Shown: piece by piece, positions 26,576 through 35,740 of the stretch
Layout: every line of letters starts with the position of its first letter
Numbering within the stretch: the first letter of the stretch is position 1
The notes under the pieces: model-generated
Told to the model about the DNA's origin: nothing
The model's database searches: none
What the model saw: only the letters and a program-made list of their open reading frames with translations
Made by a program: the position numbers and the translations under genes
DNA from: Natranaeroarchaeum sulfidigenes
GTDB lineage: Archaea; Halobacteriota; Halobacteria; Halobacteriales; Natronoarchaeaceae
Direction: 5' to 3'
Assembly: GCF_017094485.1 (NCBI RefSeq)
Contig: NZ_CP064786.1
Location: forward strand, 1,240,001 to 1,304,000
Length of the DNA stretch: 64,000 nt

Positions 26576-26798
26576 CCGCAAAGACCCCCCTATTTCAGTG
26601 ACCGGCAAGCCGCGCCTTTTTAGTATAGGGACTCGTAGGACCGACTATCACGACCCGCGGGTAGTGGGGTCCAGCCGGATCCTGCAGGCGGGTGCGCGGC
26701 CGACGTGCTGTAAGACGCCGGGGTCTCGTTCCCGTTCTCCGCGGACGTTTCAGTGAGCGGACGCGCCACGCATGTGGCTTTGAATGCTCGGACCAACT
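26576..26798. other. Structured GC-rich non-coding interval upstream of RNase J
   Basis: No credible reading frame. It contains a TATA-like TTTTTAGTATAGG at about 26616-26628. A stem GGACC-n-ACTA...TAGT-nn-GGTCC spans 26638-26672, a CCTGCAGG palindrome is at 26681-26688, and GCCGCGC (26609) is complementary to GCGCGGC (26694). It could be a structured 5' leader of rnj or a small RNA gene. I tried to fold it as a tRNA and found no proper anticodon and T arms. Confidence 0.35.
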
Positions 26799-28151
26799 AT
26801 GGAAATCGAAATTGCAACAATCGGCGGCTACGAGGAAGTCGGACGGCAGATGACTGCTGTCCGTGCAGGTGACGATATCGTTATCTTCGACATGGGACTG
26901 AACCTCTCGCAGGTTCTGATCCACGACAACGTCGAAACAGAACGGATGCACAGTCTCGATCTGATCGACATGGGAGCGATTCCGGACGATCGGATCATGA
27001 GCCAGCTCGAGGGCGACGTACAGGCAATCGTCCCGACCCACGGTCACCTCGACCACATCGGTGCGATCAGCAAGCTCGCTCACCGGTACGACGCACCGAT
27101 CGTCGCGTCGCCGTTTACGATCGAGCTCGTCAAACAGCAAATCGAGGGCGAACAGAAATTCGGCGTCGACAACGATCTGGTAAAGATGGAAGCGGGCGAG
27201 ACGATGCGGATCGGCGACAGCGGTAAGGTCGATCTGGAGTTCGTCAACGTCACCCACTCGATCATCGACGCGATCAATCCGGTGCTTCACACCCCGGAGG
27301 GATCGGTCGTCTACGGACTGGACAAGCGTATGGACCACGACCCGGTCATCGGCGATCCGATCGACATGAAGAGGTTCCGTGAAATCGGTCGCGAAGGGAA
27401 CGGAGTCCTCTGTTACATCGAGGACTGTACGAACGCGAACAAGAAGGGTCGCACGCCCAGCGAGTCCGTCGCCCGACGTCACCTCAAAGACGCGCTCTAT
27501 AGCATGGAGGACTACGACGGCGGTATCGTCGCGACGACGTTCTCCAGTCACATCTCCCGCGTCACGAGCCTCGTCGAGTTCGCCAAGGATATTGGCCGCC
27601 AGCCCGTCCTCCTCGGTCGATCGATGGAGAAGTACTCCGGTACTGCGGAACGGCTCGACTTCGTCGACTTCCCTGACGATCTGGGGATGTTCGGCCACCG
27701 AAAATCGGTCGACCGCACGTTCAAGCGGATTATGAACGAGGGCAAGGAGAACTTCCTGCCAGTCGTCACCGGCCACCAGGGCGAGCCCCGCGCGATGCTT
27801 ACCCGGATGGCCCGCGGTGAGACGCCCTACGATATCCAGGACGGCGACAAGGTCGTCTTCTCGGCCCGTGTGATTCCGGAGCCGACCAACGAGGGCCAGC
27901 GCTACCAGGCCGAGAAACTGCTCGGCATGCAGGGTGCCCGGATCTACGACGACATCCACGTCTCCGGTCACCTCTGTCAGGAAGGCCACTACGAGATGCT
28001 GGACGCACTCCAGCCCCAGCACGTCATCCCGGCTCATCAGAACATGAAAGGGTTCTCGGGCTACGTCGATCTCGCGTCCAACCAGGGCTACACGATGGGC
28101 CGCGACCTCCACGTGACCCGGAACGGCAACCGCATCCAGATCGTCGACTAA
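26799..28151 (+). CDS. rnj: Ribonuclease J (archaeal 5' exoribonuclease)
   Basis: 450 aa metallo-beta-lactamase/beta-CASP protein. It degrades RNA from the 5' end and is the main archaeal counterpart of bacterial RNase J. The start [18 protein letters not shown] is typical, so the ATG at 26799 was preferred over one at 26784. The metal motif is [11 protein letters not shown], and beta-CASP motifs include TTFSSHISR and [12 protein letters not shown]. The stop is one base from the idsA start, the order rnj-idsA seen in many Euryarchaeota. Confidence 0.95.
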   Translation: MEIEIATIGGYEEVGRQMTAVRAGDDIVIFDMGLNLSQVLIHDNVETERMHSLDLIDMGAIPDDRIMSQLEGDVQAIVPTHGHLDHIGAISKLAHRYDAPIVASPFTIELVKQQIEGEQKFGVDNDLVKMEAGETMRIGDSGKVDLEFVNVTHSIIDAINPVLHTPEGSVVYGLDKRMDHDPVIGDPIDMKRFREIGREGNGVLCYIEDCTNANKKGRTPSESVARRHLKDALYSMEDYDGGIVATTFSSHISRVTSLVEFAKDIGRQPVLLGRSMEKYSGTAERLDFVDFPDDLGMFGHRKSVDRTFKRIMNEGKENFLPVVTGHQGEPRAMLTRMARGETPYDIQDGDKVVFSARVIPEPTNEGQRYQAEKLLGMQGARIYDDIHVSGHLCQEGHYEMLDALQPQHVIPAHQNMKGFSGYVDLASNQGYTMGRDLHVTRNGNRIQIVD

Positions 28152-28152
28152 C

Positions 28153-29205
28153 ATGACAGGGACCGAGGCCCGAAACGATCGCGTGTTGGAGGCAGTTCGC
28201 CAGCGCCGCGAACTTGTCAACGACGCGATTCCGGAAGAACTCCCCATCGTCGAGCCAGAACGGCTCTACGAGGCCTCGCGGTATCTCCTCGACGCTGGCG
28301 GAAAGCGGCTTCGACCGACGGTATCGTTACTTGTCGCAGAGTCGCTTGCGGACACCGACTCCTCCGATATCGAGTACCGATCCTTTCCGACACTCGAACA
28401 CGACGATGAGATCGACATGCTATCGGCGGCGATTAGCGTTGAGGTGATTCAGTCGTTTACCCTGATCCATGACGACATTATGGATGACGACGACCTGCGG
28501 CGTGGCGTCCCGGCAGTCCACCGCGAGTACGATCTAGAGACTGCGATTCTCGCGGGCGATACCCTCTACTCGAAGGCCTTCGAGATTATGATTGAGACGA
28601 ATGCGCCGTCCGATCAGATGGTCGAGGCACTCGATGTTCTCGCCTCGACGTGCACTCACATCTGTGAGGGTCAGGCACATGATGTGGCCTTTGAGACCCG
28701 CAACGACGTCCTGCCCGAGGAGTACCTCGACATGGTCGAGCAGAAGACAGCGGTACTGTACGGAGCCGCCGCGTGCCTTCCGGCAATCCTGATGGGATCG
28801 GACGAGGAGACTGTCGAGGCACTGTATGGATACGGGCTCGATATCGGACGAGGATTCCAGATTCAGGATGACGTCCTCGATCTGACTGTCCCGAGCGAGA
28901 CACTTGGCAAGCAGCGCGGAAGCGATCTCGTCGAGAACAAACAGACGCTCCTTACGCTGCACGCCAGAGAGCACGGTGTCGATATCGAATCTCTGATCGA
29001 GACAGACTCGGTAGATGCGGTTACCGAAGAAGAGATCGACGAGGCAGTTGCGGCGCTCGAAGCGGCTGGCAGTATCGACTACGCGCGTGATATGGCTGCC
29101 GAATTCGTCGATTCGGGGAAAGAGCGACTCGAAGTTCTCCCCGATAACGAGTCACGTGATCTGCTAGAGGAGCTCGCGGACTACCTGATCGAACGCGGGT
29201 ACTGA
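28153..29205 (+). CDS. idsA: Polyprenyl (geranyl/farnesyl/geranylgeranyl) diphosphate synthase
   Basis: 350 aa class I isoprenyl synthase making the C15-C20 chains of archaeal lipids. The first aspartate-rich motif is LIHDDIMDDDDLRRG and the second is FQIQDDVLDLT. The GGKRLRP substrate motif is near residue 50. The gene follows rnj after one base, so they share a transcript. Its substrate (IPP) comes from the mevalonate branch encoded by mvk-ipk 4 kb upstream. Confidence 0.95.
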   Translation: MTGTEARNDRVLEAVRQRRELVNDAIPEELPIVEPERLYEASRYLLDAGGKRLRPTVSLLVAESLADTDSSDIEYRSFPTLEHDDEIDMLSAAISVEVIQSFTLIHDDIMDDDDLRRGVPAVHREYDLETAILAGDTLYSKAFEIMIETNAPSDQMVEALDVLASTCTHICEGQAHDVAFETRNDVLPEEYLDMVEQKTAVLYGAAACLPAILMGSDEETVEALYGYGLDIGRGFQIQDDVLDLTVPSETLGKQRGSDLVENKQTLLTLHAREHGVDIESLIETDSVDAVTEEEIDEAVAALEAAGSIDYARDMAAEFVDSGKERLEVLPDNESRDLLEELADYLIERGY

Positions 29206-29221
29206 TCGCGCTCTGGGCGGC

Positions 29222-29440
29222 TCACGTTTTGCAGGTGTATCGGTGGTCGACCTGCGAGATGAATCCGGCACTCTCCAGGGAATCGAGTACGCCGAACAGT
29301 GCAAGCTTCGACATACGGAGGGTCTGTTCGAGCTCCTGAACTGACGCGCCGCCGGAGACAGCGATATGAAGATAGACCAGTTTCGCGCGGGGTGACGTGA
29401 TCCCTTCCGGCAGGGGCGCGTGGTGACCGACCTGTGACAT
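29222..29440 (-). CDS. Small winged-helix DNA-binding protein
   Basis: 72 aa. A single helix-turn-helix (ASVQELEQTLRMSKLALFGVLDSLESAGF) followed by a short wing (ISQVDHRYTCKT) fills the protein, as in haloarchaeal stand-alone MarR/TrmB-like regulators. There is no ligand domain. It converges on idsA; its target is unknown. It is divergent from the binding-protein gene at 29609, and the shared 168-base region holds a palindrome. Confidence 0.8.
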   Translation of the reverse strand: MSQVGHHAPLPEGITSPRAKLVYLHIAVSGGASVQELEQTLRMSKLALFGVLDSLESAGFISQVDHRYTCKT

Positions 29441-29507
29441 AGGTTACGAACACCGCCGATCCGCTTTGTTAGACAAGGGGTACCAGGACTGCTGAAATAT
29501 AGTGTAT

Positions 29508-29517
29508 ACTTATAAGT
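29508..29517. promoter_or_regulatory. Palindromic TATA region (ACTTATAAGT) of the binding-protein gene
   Basis: The 10-bp palindrome ACTTATAAGT sits inside an AT-rich run starting near 29494 that also contains GTATAC. It is the best promoter candidate for the substrate-binding lipoprotein, about 100 bases before its ATG, and may double as an operator. Transcription from it would give a leader of roughly 70 bases. Confidence 0.45.
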
Positions 29518-29608
29518 GTCGTACGTCAGGTACTACTGTATCGGTCTCAGTCGAAACGGGAGAATACGTACCGCAGCCCCTATGTCCGTTCTCGCTCAAA
29601 CGCAGGTA

Positions 29609-30826
29609 ATGGATCGACGAACGGTGCTCAAGAGTGCGGGCGGAATCGTCGCCGCAAGCTCGCTGTCGGGGTGTCTGAACGGTGGGGATGCCCCCGGTGA
29701 CGCAAGCATCTGGCACGAACTCCCCGATCCCCTTGCAGCCGCGCTGGAGACAGGCGTCGATGCGTACGAAGCCGAGACGGGGTCCCAGATTAGCGTTCAG
29801 GAGTTCTCCGCTCTGGAGAGCCAGCTTTCGACGGCGGTCGACGGCGGGAGTCCTCCCGAGCTGTACACGTGGACGCACGACCGCGTCGGCAACCACCACG
29901 ATCGGGGGTTTCTGTTCGACGCAACCGGGTATCTCGACCTGGATGTCGAGGAAACGTTTACCGAACTCGCTGCACAGGCGGTTCGGACTCCTGATGGCGA
30001 GGAGACGATTGGCCTGCCGCGATCGGCCGAGGTACCGACGCTGCTGTACAACCGAGAGTATCTCGACAGCCCGCCCGAGACGCTCGACGAACTGGTGGCT
30101 CAGGCAGAGGAGTTTCACGCACCTGACGACGAGCAGTACGGCTTCACCTGTCCGGGACGAGCGTACTTCATCAGTGCGTATTTACTTGCCTTTGGCGGAT
30201 TCGTCTCTCGCCTCGACGAGGACGGCATCCCGGAGCTCGGGATCGAGGACGACGAGTTTCACGAGGGAATGGAACTGTACCGGGAAGAGCTCTCCGAGTT
30301 ACAGCCGCCAGGACTGGATTATGACACCCAGACGGATGCCTTTGCCAGCGGTGATGCGCTGTTTCACATCAACGGACCGTGGGCAGTGGATGGCCTGCAC
30401 GACGCAGCGGTTGAGCTCGGTGTCACATCACTGCCGGAGATCGACGGTGGCGAACTCTCACCGTACGCGGGCATCTCCATCTGGTATTTCACGACCGCAA
30501 TGACCGACGACGAAGGGGACGATCGCCGCGATACCGCGCTCGACTTCGCGGAGTGGTACTGTACAAGCGACGAAATCGCAGACAGGATGGCCACGGAACA
30601 CTCGCGTGTGCCTGTCGTTACCGATGTCGATACCGAGGCACTGACCGATGACATCGAGGGGTTCTACCAGACGTTCACGCAGGCGACCCTGCAGCCAGCA
30701 CACCGGGAGATGGACGCGGTCTGGGGGCCGCTTGACGACGCCATCGTCGATATCCTCGAGAACGGCGACGGTATTGCCGAGCGTCTCACGGCGGCAGCAG
30801 AGGTGATTCGAGAAGACTGGGAGTAG
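29609..30826 (+). CDS. ABC-type (maltose-like) solute-binding lipoprotein, orphan
   Basis: 405 aa. The N-terminus MDRRTVLKSAGG is a Tat signal, and the lipobox is SLSGC, so the mature protein would be lipid-anchored on the outer face. The remainder is a cluster B binding protein: FALFHINGPWA-type motif (seen as ALFHINGPWAVDG), YTWTHDRVGN and the C-terminal helix pair. These bind oligosaccharides or similar solutes for an importer. No permease or ATPase gene is adjacent, unlike the usual operon. The ATG at 29609 is preceded by GCAGGT; an in-frame ATG exists at 29582. Confidence 0.88.
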   Translation: MDRRTVLKSAGGIVAASSLSGCLNGGDAPGDASIWHELPDPLAAALETGVDAYEAETGSQISVQEFSALESQLSTAVDGGSPPELYTWTHDRVGNHHDRGFLFDATGYLDLDVEETFTELAAQAVRTPDGEETIGLPRSAEVPTLLYNREYLDSPPETLDELVAQAEEFHAPDDEQYGFTCPGRAYFISAYLLAFGGFVSRLDEDGIPELGIEDDEFHEGMELYREELSELQPPGLDYDTQTDAFASGDALFHINGPWAVDGLHDAAVELGVTSLPEIDGGELSPYAGISIWYFTTAMTDDEGDDRRDTALDFAEWYCTSDEIADRMATEHSRVPVVTDVDTEALTDDIEGFYQTFTQATLQPAHREMDAVWGPLDDAIVDILENGDGIAERLTAAAEVIREDWE

Positions 30827-30992
30827 TCGGTAGCCGCCAACAGTTTCTATATAACAACATACAGTATATTTGGACGAGACGAGCCGTTGCCTGTGTCGGT
30901 TTCGTGAGATTTCGCGAGACGGGCACCCACATTTCACCACGAAATCGTTGACTTTCGAACGCCGTCGGGGCACTACTCCGAGACGTTGGACA

Positions 30993-31859
30993 CTACCGGA
31001 CGACGGTTACCGGGACAGGGGATCGGAAAACCAGTGTTTCGGCGACACTCCCCAGAAGTATATTGTGCCATCCCGATTGCCCGGAATGGCCGACAACGAG
31101 GTGATCGAAATCGTGTTCCGCAACGTGTTCGAGAATCATCCGTGACGGCTTTCCACGTCTGGATGCGGTCTCGATGGTCCTGTCGTGTTCGTCGGCCCGT
31201 CGCTGTGCCGTTTCGAGGATTACGTCCGCATCGTTTTCCCCGCGCTCAGCGGTTCCCCCGGATGCTCCCGCTTCGGTATCAGAAATCGGTAGCTGCAGTG
31301 ATGGCTCAACGACGTACAGGACAGAGACCGTTGCGGAGGGAAGCTCTTTCAGGGTGTACTCGAGCGCCTGATAGGCCTGCTCTGAACCATCGATAGCGAC
31401 GAGGGTATCGTGAGGGGGGTCTACTTCTGAAGTTTCGATATTCCGCACGACAGTGACGGGCGTGGGTGTGCGTCGAGTCACCGTCTTCGCAACGCTACCA
31501 ACGACCAGGTTCCCGAGGCTCGAACGTCCAACACTCCCCATCACGATATGCTCGATCCCCTGTTCTGCGCTGTAGTTGACGATTTCTCGGGCAGGGTCGC
31601 CCTGTTCCGTTACCGAGTCCGTTACCGTCACGTCGTTCTGCTGGGCTATCTCTCGTGCGGTCTCGTGGTACTCCTCGGCTTCGCGCTTTGCCGTTGTGAG
31701 CCAGCCCGCGTCGTATCCGTGGCCCTCGTACCGTTTCATCGTGGGGTTTATTACGTGAAACGTCACGTGGTTTGCGTCGGGGAACATGCTGCAGCTATAC
31801 GACAGTGCAGCAAACGCCTCGTCCGAACCGTCGATCGGGGTAAGCACATGTTCGATCAT
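30993..31859 (-). CDS. Universal stress protein with two UspA domains
   Basis: 288 aa. Domain 1 (1-140) has VLTPIDGSDEA and the nucleotide loop GSVGRSSLGNLVVGSVAKTV. Domain 2 (148-288) has LVAIDGSEQA and GHSGQSGWHNILLGSVAETLVFRSPVPVTVVR. The G-x2-G-x9-G-S signature of ATP-binding Usp proteins is kept in both, although the second has GHSGQS. It heads a cluster of Usp genes around an AMP phosphorylase. Confidence 0.92.
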   Translation of the reverse strand: MIEHVLTPIDGSDEAFAALSYSCSMFPDANHVTFHVINPTMKRYEGHGYDAGWLTTAKREAEEYHETAREIAQQNDVTVTDSVTEQGDPAREIVNYSAEQGIEHIVMGSVGRSSLGNLVVGSVAKTVTRRTPTPVTVVRNIETSEVDPPHDTLVAIDGSEQAYQALEYTLKELPSATVSVLYVVEPSLQLPISDTEAGASGGTAERGENDADVILETAQRRADEHDRTIETASRRGKPSRMILEHVAEHDFDHLVVGHSGQSGWHNILLGSVAETLVFRSPVPVTVVR

Positions 31860-32068
31860 CTCTATGAACTCGTTAGGTCTTCCACTGTACTACTACTACC
31901 CAGCAACTCAAAGTCATACGTGCTGGTCTGTTGATACATAATAACTGGTGGTGGTGTTCCGGCCATACTCTGTCAGATGAGCTCTCTCGACGAGGAATTC
32001 CGCCACGGATTCGCCGACCTCCCAGACCACCCTATATTATTATTGGGGTTCCGCATGAAATACCAGCT

Positions 32069-32494
32069 ATGAACGACCGGATACTGCTACCGTACGATGG
32101 CTCCGACCCAGCGAAGGACGCCCTCCAGTATACCCTCGAAACGTTTCCGGAATCCGAGCTACATGTGCTCTACGTCGTGCCCGAACCAGAAGGGTACTGG
32201 ATGGCGTTCAAAGACGACGATAGTGACCCACCAGGATATGAAAAGGCTCGACAACGTGGAGCCGAACTGGTCTCCGAAGCCGCCGAGACGGCGTCCGAGC
32301 ACGGCAGTGATGTCGAAACGGAGATCGCAAGGGGCCAGCCCGAAGATGTCATCGTCGACCGGGCGGAACGCGAGGATATTGAGACGGTCGTGATCGGAAG
32401 CCACGGTCGAGAAGGATTCTCCCGTATACTGCTCGGTAGCGTCGCCGAGACAGTCGTCCATCGGTCGTCAGTCCCCGTAGTGGTTGTTCGATAG
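32069..32494 (+). CDS. Universal stress protein, single UspA domain
   Basis: 141 aa from the ATG at 32069. It has ILLPYDGSDPAKDAL at the start and the complete ATP loop GSHGREGFSRILLGSVAETVVHRS before the last strand PVVVVR. It is divergent from the two-domain Usp gene and converges with AMP phosphorylase, 21 bases between stops. The longer open frame upstream (from 31931) has no Usp homology and is probably leader DNA. Confidence 0.92.
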   Translation: MNDRILLPYDGSDPAKDALQYTLETFPESELHVLYVVPEPEGYWMAFKDDDSDPPGYEKARQRGAELVSEAAETASEHGSDVETEIARGQPEDVIVDRAEREDIETVVIGSHGREGFSRILLGSVAETVVHRSSVPVVVVR

Positions 32495-32515
32495 CCCAGC
32501 CCGGGGCTGATCTAT

Positions 32516-33994
32516 TTATCTGCGCTCGACGAGAGCATCCGCCTTGCCCCGCACACGAACCGGTTCGAGACGCTCCCCCAGCGATTCCGCCTCCACGAGC
32601 TTGGCCGGTTGTTCAGCGTAGAGTGTGTACAGTGAGTCCCCCTCCACCACCCTGTCGCCGGCCGACTGATGGACCACCAGTCCAGCGCGACTGTCGAGCG
32701 GGGCTCCTGCCCGGCGTGCTAGCTCACAGAGCTGTCGGTTGTCGACCCCCGTCACAATCCCATCTCGGTCCGACCGCCGAGTCATCGACTCATCCCCAGG
32801 CACCAGATCGTCGGCACTAATCTCCGGATCCCCGTTCTGAGCGACGAGTATGCGTCGGAACCGATTCAGTGCGCCACCGGAGTCGAGAATATCGGTCGGC
32901 GATGCGTCGACACCACAGTGATCGAGCAGCATTTCAGCGAGCCGAATGGACTTCAGTCGGAGCGATTCCGGGCCGTTACCTTCGAGCACGGCAAGCACGT
33001 CTCTGGCTTCAAGCACCGGACCGATGCCACGACCGATCGGATCAGATCCGTGAGTAATTGCACAGGTGACGTCCATGTCGAGGTGCGAGCCGACGCGTTT
33101 GATATTGTCCGCGAGCTCTCGTGCTCCGACGAGACTCTGTACTTTCGCTCCCTCACCGTAGGGAATATCGATCACCACGTGAGTCGAGCCGACACTACGC
33201 TTCTTCGAGAGAACGGACGCGATGAGCAGGCCAGCCGGGTCGATCGACAGCGGGTTTTCCGCACGGATAATCTCATCGTCGACGGGCGAGAGTGCCACAC
33301 CGCCGCCCCAGACCAGACAGCCGTTGGTCTCAGTGACGATTGATTTGATCTCGTCAGTCGTGAACTCCACCTCACAGAAGACTTCCATGACGTCTGCCGT
33401 CCCTGCTGGGGAGGTCACCGCACGTGAAGAAGTCTTGGGTATCGTCAGCCCGGCTTCGGCGATGATCGCGACGATAATCGGCGTGACACAGTTCCCGGCC
33501 ACTCCGCCAATTGAGTGTTTGTCCGGGACGACCGGCGGTTCCCACCGAAGCGTCTCGCCGACGTTGCTCATCGACTGAGTCAGGTTCTCGGTTTCTTCAA
33601 TCGAAAGTCCATTCGCATAGACAGCAGAAACGAACGCGCCGAGTTCGATGTCCGAAAGACGTTTTTCGTGAATATCGTGAACGATCGTCTCGAGTTCGTT
33701 CGCGGCGAGTTCGATATCGTCCAGCTTCTTTCGTACGTACTCCACCGAGTGGGGGCGTCCCGCGACCGTCACTGTGACCGTTCCCCGAATCCGGTGGAGC
33801 GGTTCGGTGAGGCCGATCGTCCCCTGTTCGACTAGCCGTTCCGTTCGCTTGACAATTCCTGTCGTCGTCTCCTGGGCGTGGTCGATTCGGACGCGATCGA
33901 GTGGGTGCGCACCGAGTTCGTCCGCGTCGTCTACGTTCAGCAACACGATCGGGCGACTCGTTCCGATGTCGATCGTGGTAGCCTTGAGTTGCAT
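32516..33994 (-). CDS. deoA: AMP phosphorylase
   Basis: 492 aa. It is a member of the thymidine/pyrimidine phosphorylase family with the archaeal N-terminal extension. It converts AMP and phosphate to ribose 1,5-bisphosphate and adenine. Motifs are VPDKHSIGGVAGN, KTSSRAVTSPAGTADVMEV and the later PIGRGIGPVLEARD. In archaea this is the first step of the nucleotide route to form III RuBisCO; the isomerase and RuBisCO are not in this window. Its surroundings are Usp genes, whose products bind AMP or ATP. Confidence 0.93.
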   Translation of the reverse strand: MQLKATTIDIGTSRPIVLLNVDDADELGAHPLDRVRIDHAQETTTGIVKRTERLVEQGTIGLTEPLHRIRGTVTVTVAGRPHSVEYVRKKLDDIELAANELETIVHDIHEKRLSDIELGAFVSAVYANGLSIEETENLTQSMSNVGETLRWEPPVVPDKHSIGGVAGNCVTPIIVAIIAEAGLTIPKTSSRAVTSPAGTADVMEVFCEVEFTTDEIKSIVTETNGCLVWGGGVALSPVDDEIIRAENPLSIDPAGLLIASVLSKKRSVGSTHVVIDIPYGEGAKVQSLVGARELADNIKRVGSHLDMDVTCAITHGSDPIGRGIGPVLEARDVLAVLEGNGPESLRLKSIRLAEMLLDHCGVDASPTDILDSGGALNRFRRILVAQNGDPEISADDLVPGDESMTRRSDRDGIVTGVDNRQLCELARRAGAPLDSRAGLVVHQSAGDRVVEGDSLYTLYAEQPAKLVEAESLGERLEPVRVRGKADALVERR

Positions 33995-34062
33995 ATTTTA
34001 TACCACTCTTGATGTGATCTTAACCGACTGGGGCGTGGCTTCAGGCGGCTTTGATAACGTGA

Positions 34063-34224
34063 GTGTCAGGCTATGTCGATGCTGACAGGCTTCGGGGTCG
34101 GACGGAAATCTATGATTTCCATGATGACGCAACACTCCGTGTCTCGAACCACCTGACCCCGGAGCAGTTGACGGTAGCCCTTGATAATCGTGGCTTTCGA
34201 ATCGTGATACATGTTCAATCAGAT
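34063..34224 (+). pseudogene. Possible remnant of a small gene before the frameshifted Usp gene
   Basis: A GTG-started frame directly after an in-frame TGA encodes RTEIYDFHDDATLRV, then SNHLTPEQL, and on to NRGFRIVIHVQ, which has plausible strand-helix character. The frame then runs into the Usp gene where it is only a shadow. It may be the tail of a lost gene or chance. I do not recognise the family. Confidence 0.25.
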
Positions 34225-35076
34225 GCTCGTACCGACCGACGGGAGCGACGCTGCCGCAACGGCGGTCGGACACGCGACGGATCTGGCTGGTGCGTTCGGA
34301 GCAGACGTCCACGCGCTCTACGTCGTCGAGACGGGGGAGGATCCATCTGGACTCGAGGACGAGGAGTACGCAACACTTCACGAAGCGTCAGAACAGCGTG
34401 GACGTGAAGCAACCATTCGCATCGCAGAAGACGTCGAAGAAGCAGGACTGGAAGCTGCCCGGGCAGTACGGGAAGGCGTTCCCGATGCGACGATCCTCGC
34501 GTATGTCGACGAACACGATATCGACATCGTCGTGATGGGGACTCACGGACGAACCGGTGCCGACAGGGTCCGGATGGGTAGCACCACCGAACGAGTGCTC
34601 ATGCGCGCGGACATTCCGGTCCTGTCGGTTCCACAGATAGCCGATCCGTTGGGGACGATTCGTACGAACGGATCGTCGTGCCGGCCGACGGCAGTGATGC
34701 TGCAGAACGCGCCGCAAGGACTGCACTCGATGTCGCCGAGAGGTACGGCGCTGACATCCGCGTCGTCTACGTCGTCGATCCTACAGCGTACGATCTGGGG
34801 GATGCTCCTCGCAGTATCGTCGGCCTGCTCAAAACGGGCGGAAACGCTGCCGTCGAGGAGGTCGCAACGATGGCTCGCGAGGGGGGACTCGATGTCGCGA
34901 CGACGGTTCGCCGTGGCGTGCCCGCCGAGGAGCTGTTCTCGTACGCCTCGATGGTCGACTCGGACCTCCTGGCGATGGGCACGCGCGGTCGGTCAGTCGG
35001 CTCCGGTCGTTTGCTCGGCAGTACGACGGCCCGCATCGTCCGGCGGTCGTCCATTCCTGTCCTGACCGTCAACTAG
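34211..35076 (+). pseudogene. Two-domain universal stress protein gene with a -1 frameshift
   Basis: The first 147 codons give a complete Usp domain (MLVPTDGSDAAATAV ... GTHGRTGADRVRMGSTTERVLMRA, then PVLSVP). A second domain, YERIVVPADGSDAAERA to PVLTVN, is in another frame ending at 35076. The two frames join at the GGGG run 34651-34654: one extra G would give a continuous two-domain protein. As read, translation from 34211 leaves the second domain and runs to 35065 as nonsense. A separate start at 34678 (GTG) would miss the first strand of the fold. The cause may be mutation, sequencing error or slippage. Confidence 0.8.
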
Positions 35077-35124
35077 TCAATACCGACGGTCAGCATGGTC
35101 GTCGGAGATCATACCTGCAGTTGG

Positions 35125-35466
35125 TCACTCACCGTCCGCGGCGTGCTGGGTCGCGTTTTCGACGTATTCGGCGAGGCTCTCCAGGAAGCGTGCTGCGTCC
35201 GCCCCATCGACGACCCGGTGATCGAAGCTCAAATCGAGCGTGAGCTGTCGGCGAAACTCGACTCCGTCCTCTGCAGGTCGGGCGCGTTCTCGGATGCGCC
35301 CGACGCCAAGTATCGCCACTTCGGGCGGGTTGATAACCGGGGTGAAGGAGTCGACGCCGAGCACGCCGAGATTCGTAACCGTGACCGTGCCGCCACGGAG
35401 GTCGCTCATGTCGCAGTCACCACGCTGGACGCGCTCGGTCAGCCGGCGACGGTACCGGGTGCAGGT
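35125..35466 (-). pseudogene. Truncated 2-oxoacid dehydrogenase E2 (lipoamide acyltransferase), C-terminal piece
   Basis: About 114 codons remain. The end of the catalytic domain is clear: LRGGTVTVTNLGVLG, then NPPEVAILGVGRIRER and the active-site block SFDHRVVDGADAARFL. The reading frame is closed by a TAG at 35467-35469, and the lipoyl, subunit-binding and first half of the catalytic domain are missing. An internal ATG at 35409 could start a 94-residue peptide, but it would be a non-functional fragment. It marks erosion at the edge of the integrase region. Confidence 0.8.
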
Positions 35467-35740
35467 CTATCGGGAGCATCCTTCATCGGTGATCACTCCG
35501 GGTCAATCCAGCCATTGGTGTCTCTGAATGTGAACTCTGCCGTCCTCGATACTGGTAATCTCGACCAGTTCCCGTCGGTAGGAGTGAGGATATCGATACT
35601 CACGGGTTATGGCGTTTCTATTTCCATATAGCAATATACACTTTACTTGGCTCCCAAGCGACGCATAGATCGGTAGTAGACTGAAAATAGTGACCAGTCA
35701 GTCTCTTGAGGACTCCTCAATAGACAGGCCACCCCATCGC
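35467..35740. other. Non-coding interval between E2 remnant and integrase
   Basis: No confident gene. It contains an AT-rich stretch (CCATATAGCAATATACA at 35624-35640) that looks like a minus-strand promoter, and short frames downstream of it that I could not recognise. The integrase stop lies at its right edge. Confidence 0.4.

Noticed and set aside
26638-26740. Possible tRNA or intron-containing tRNA upstream of rnj
   Set aside because: A D-arm-like GGGTAGTGG stretch is present, but no anticodon stem-loop, T arm or matching acceptor stem could be assembled on either strand.
26595-28247. 550-codon minus-strand open frame
   Set aside because: Fully antisense to RNase J, whose motifs are complete; the minus-strand translation shows no family pattern.
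34678-35076. Second Usp domain as an independent gene starting at GTG 34678
   Set aside because: It would lack the first beta strand (YERIVV), which is encoded just upstream in the same frame; the frameshift explanation fits better.
35503-35634. Small minus-strand frame with YPHSYRRELVEITSIEDG
   Set aside because: Only a TTG start is available, third-position GC is not raised, and a competing frame on the same strand looks equally plausible; no family recognised.
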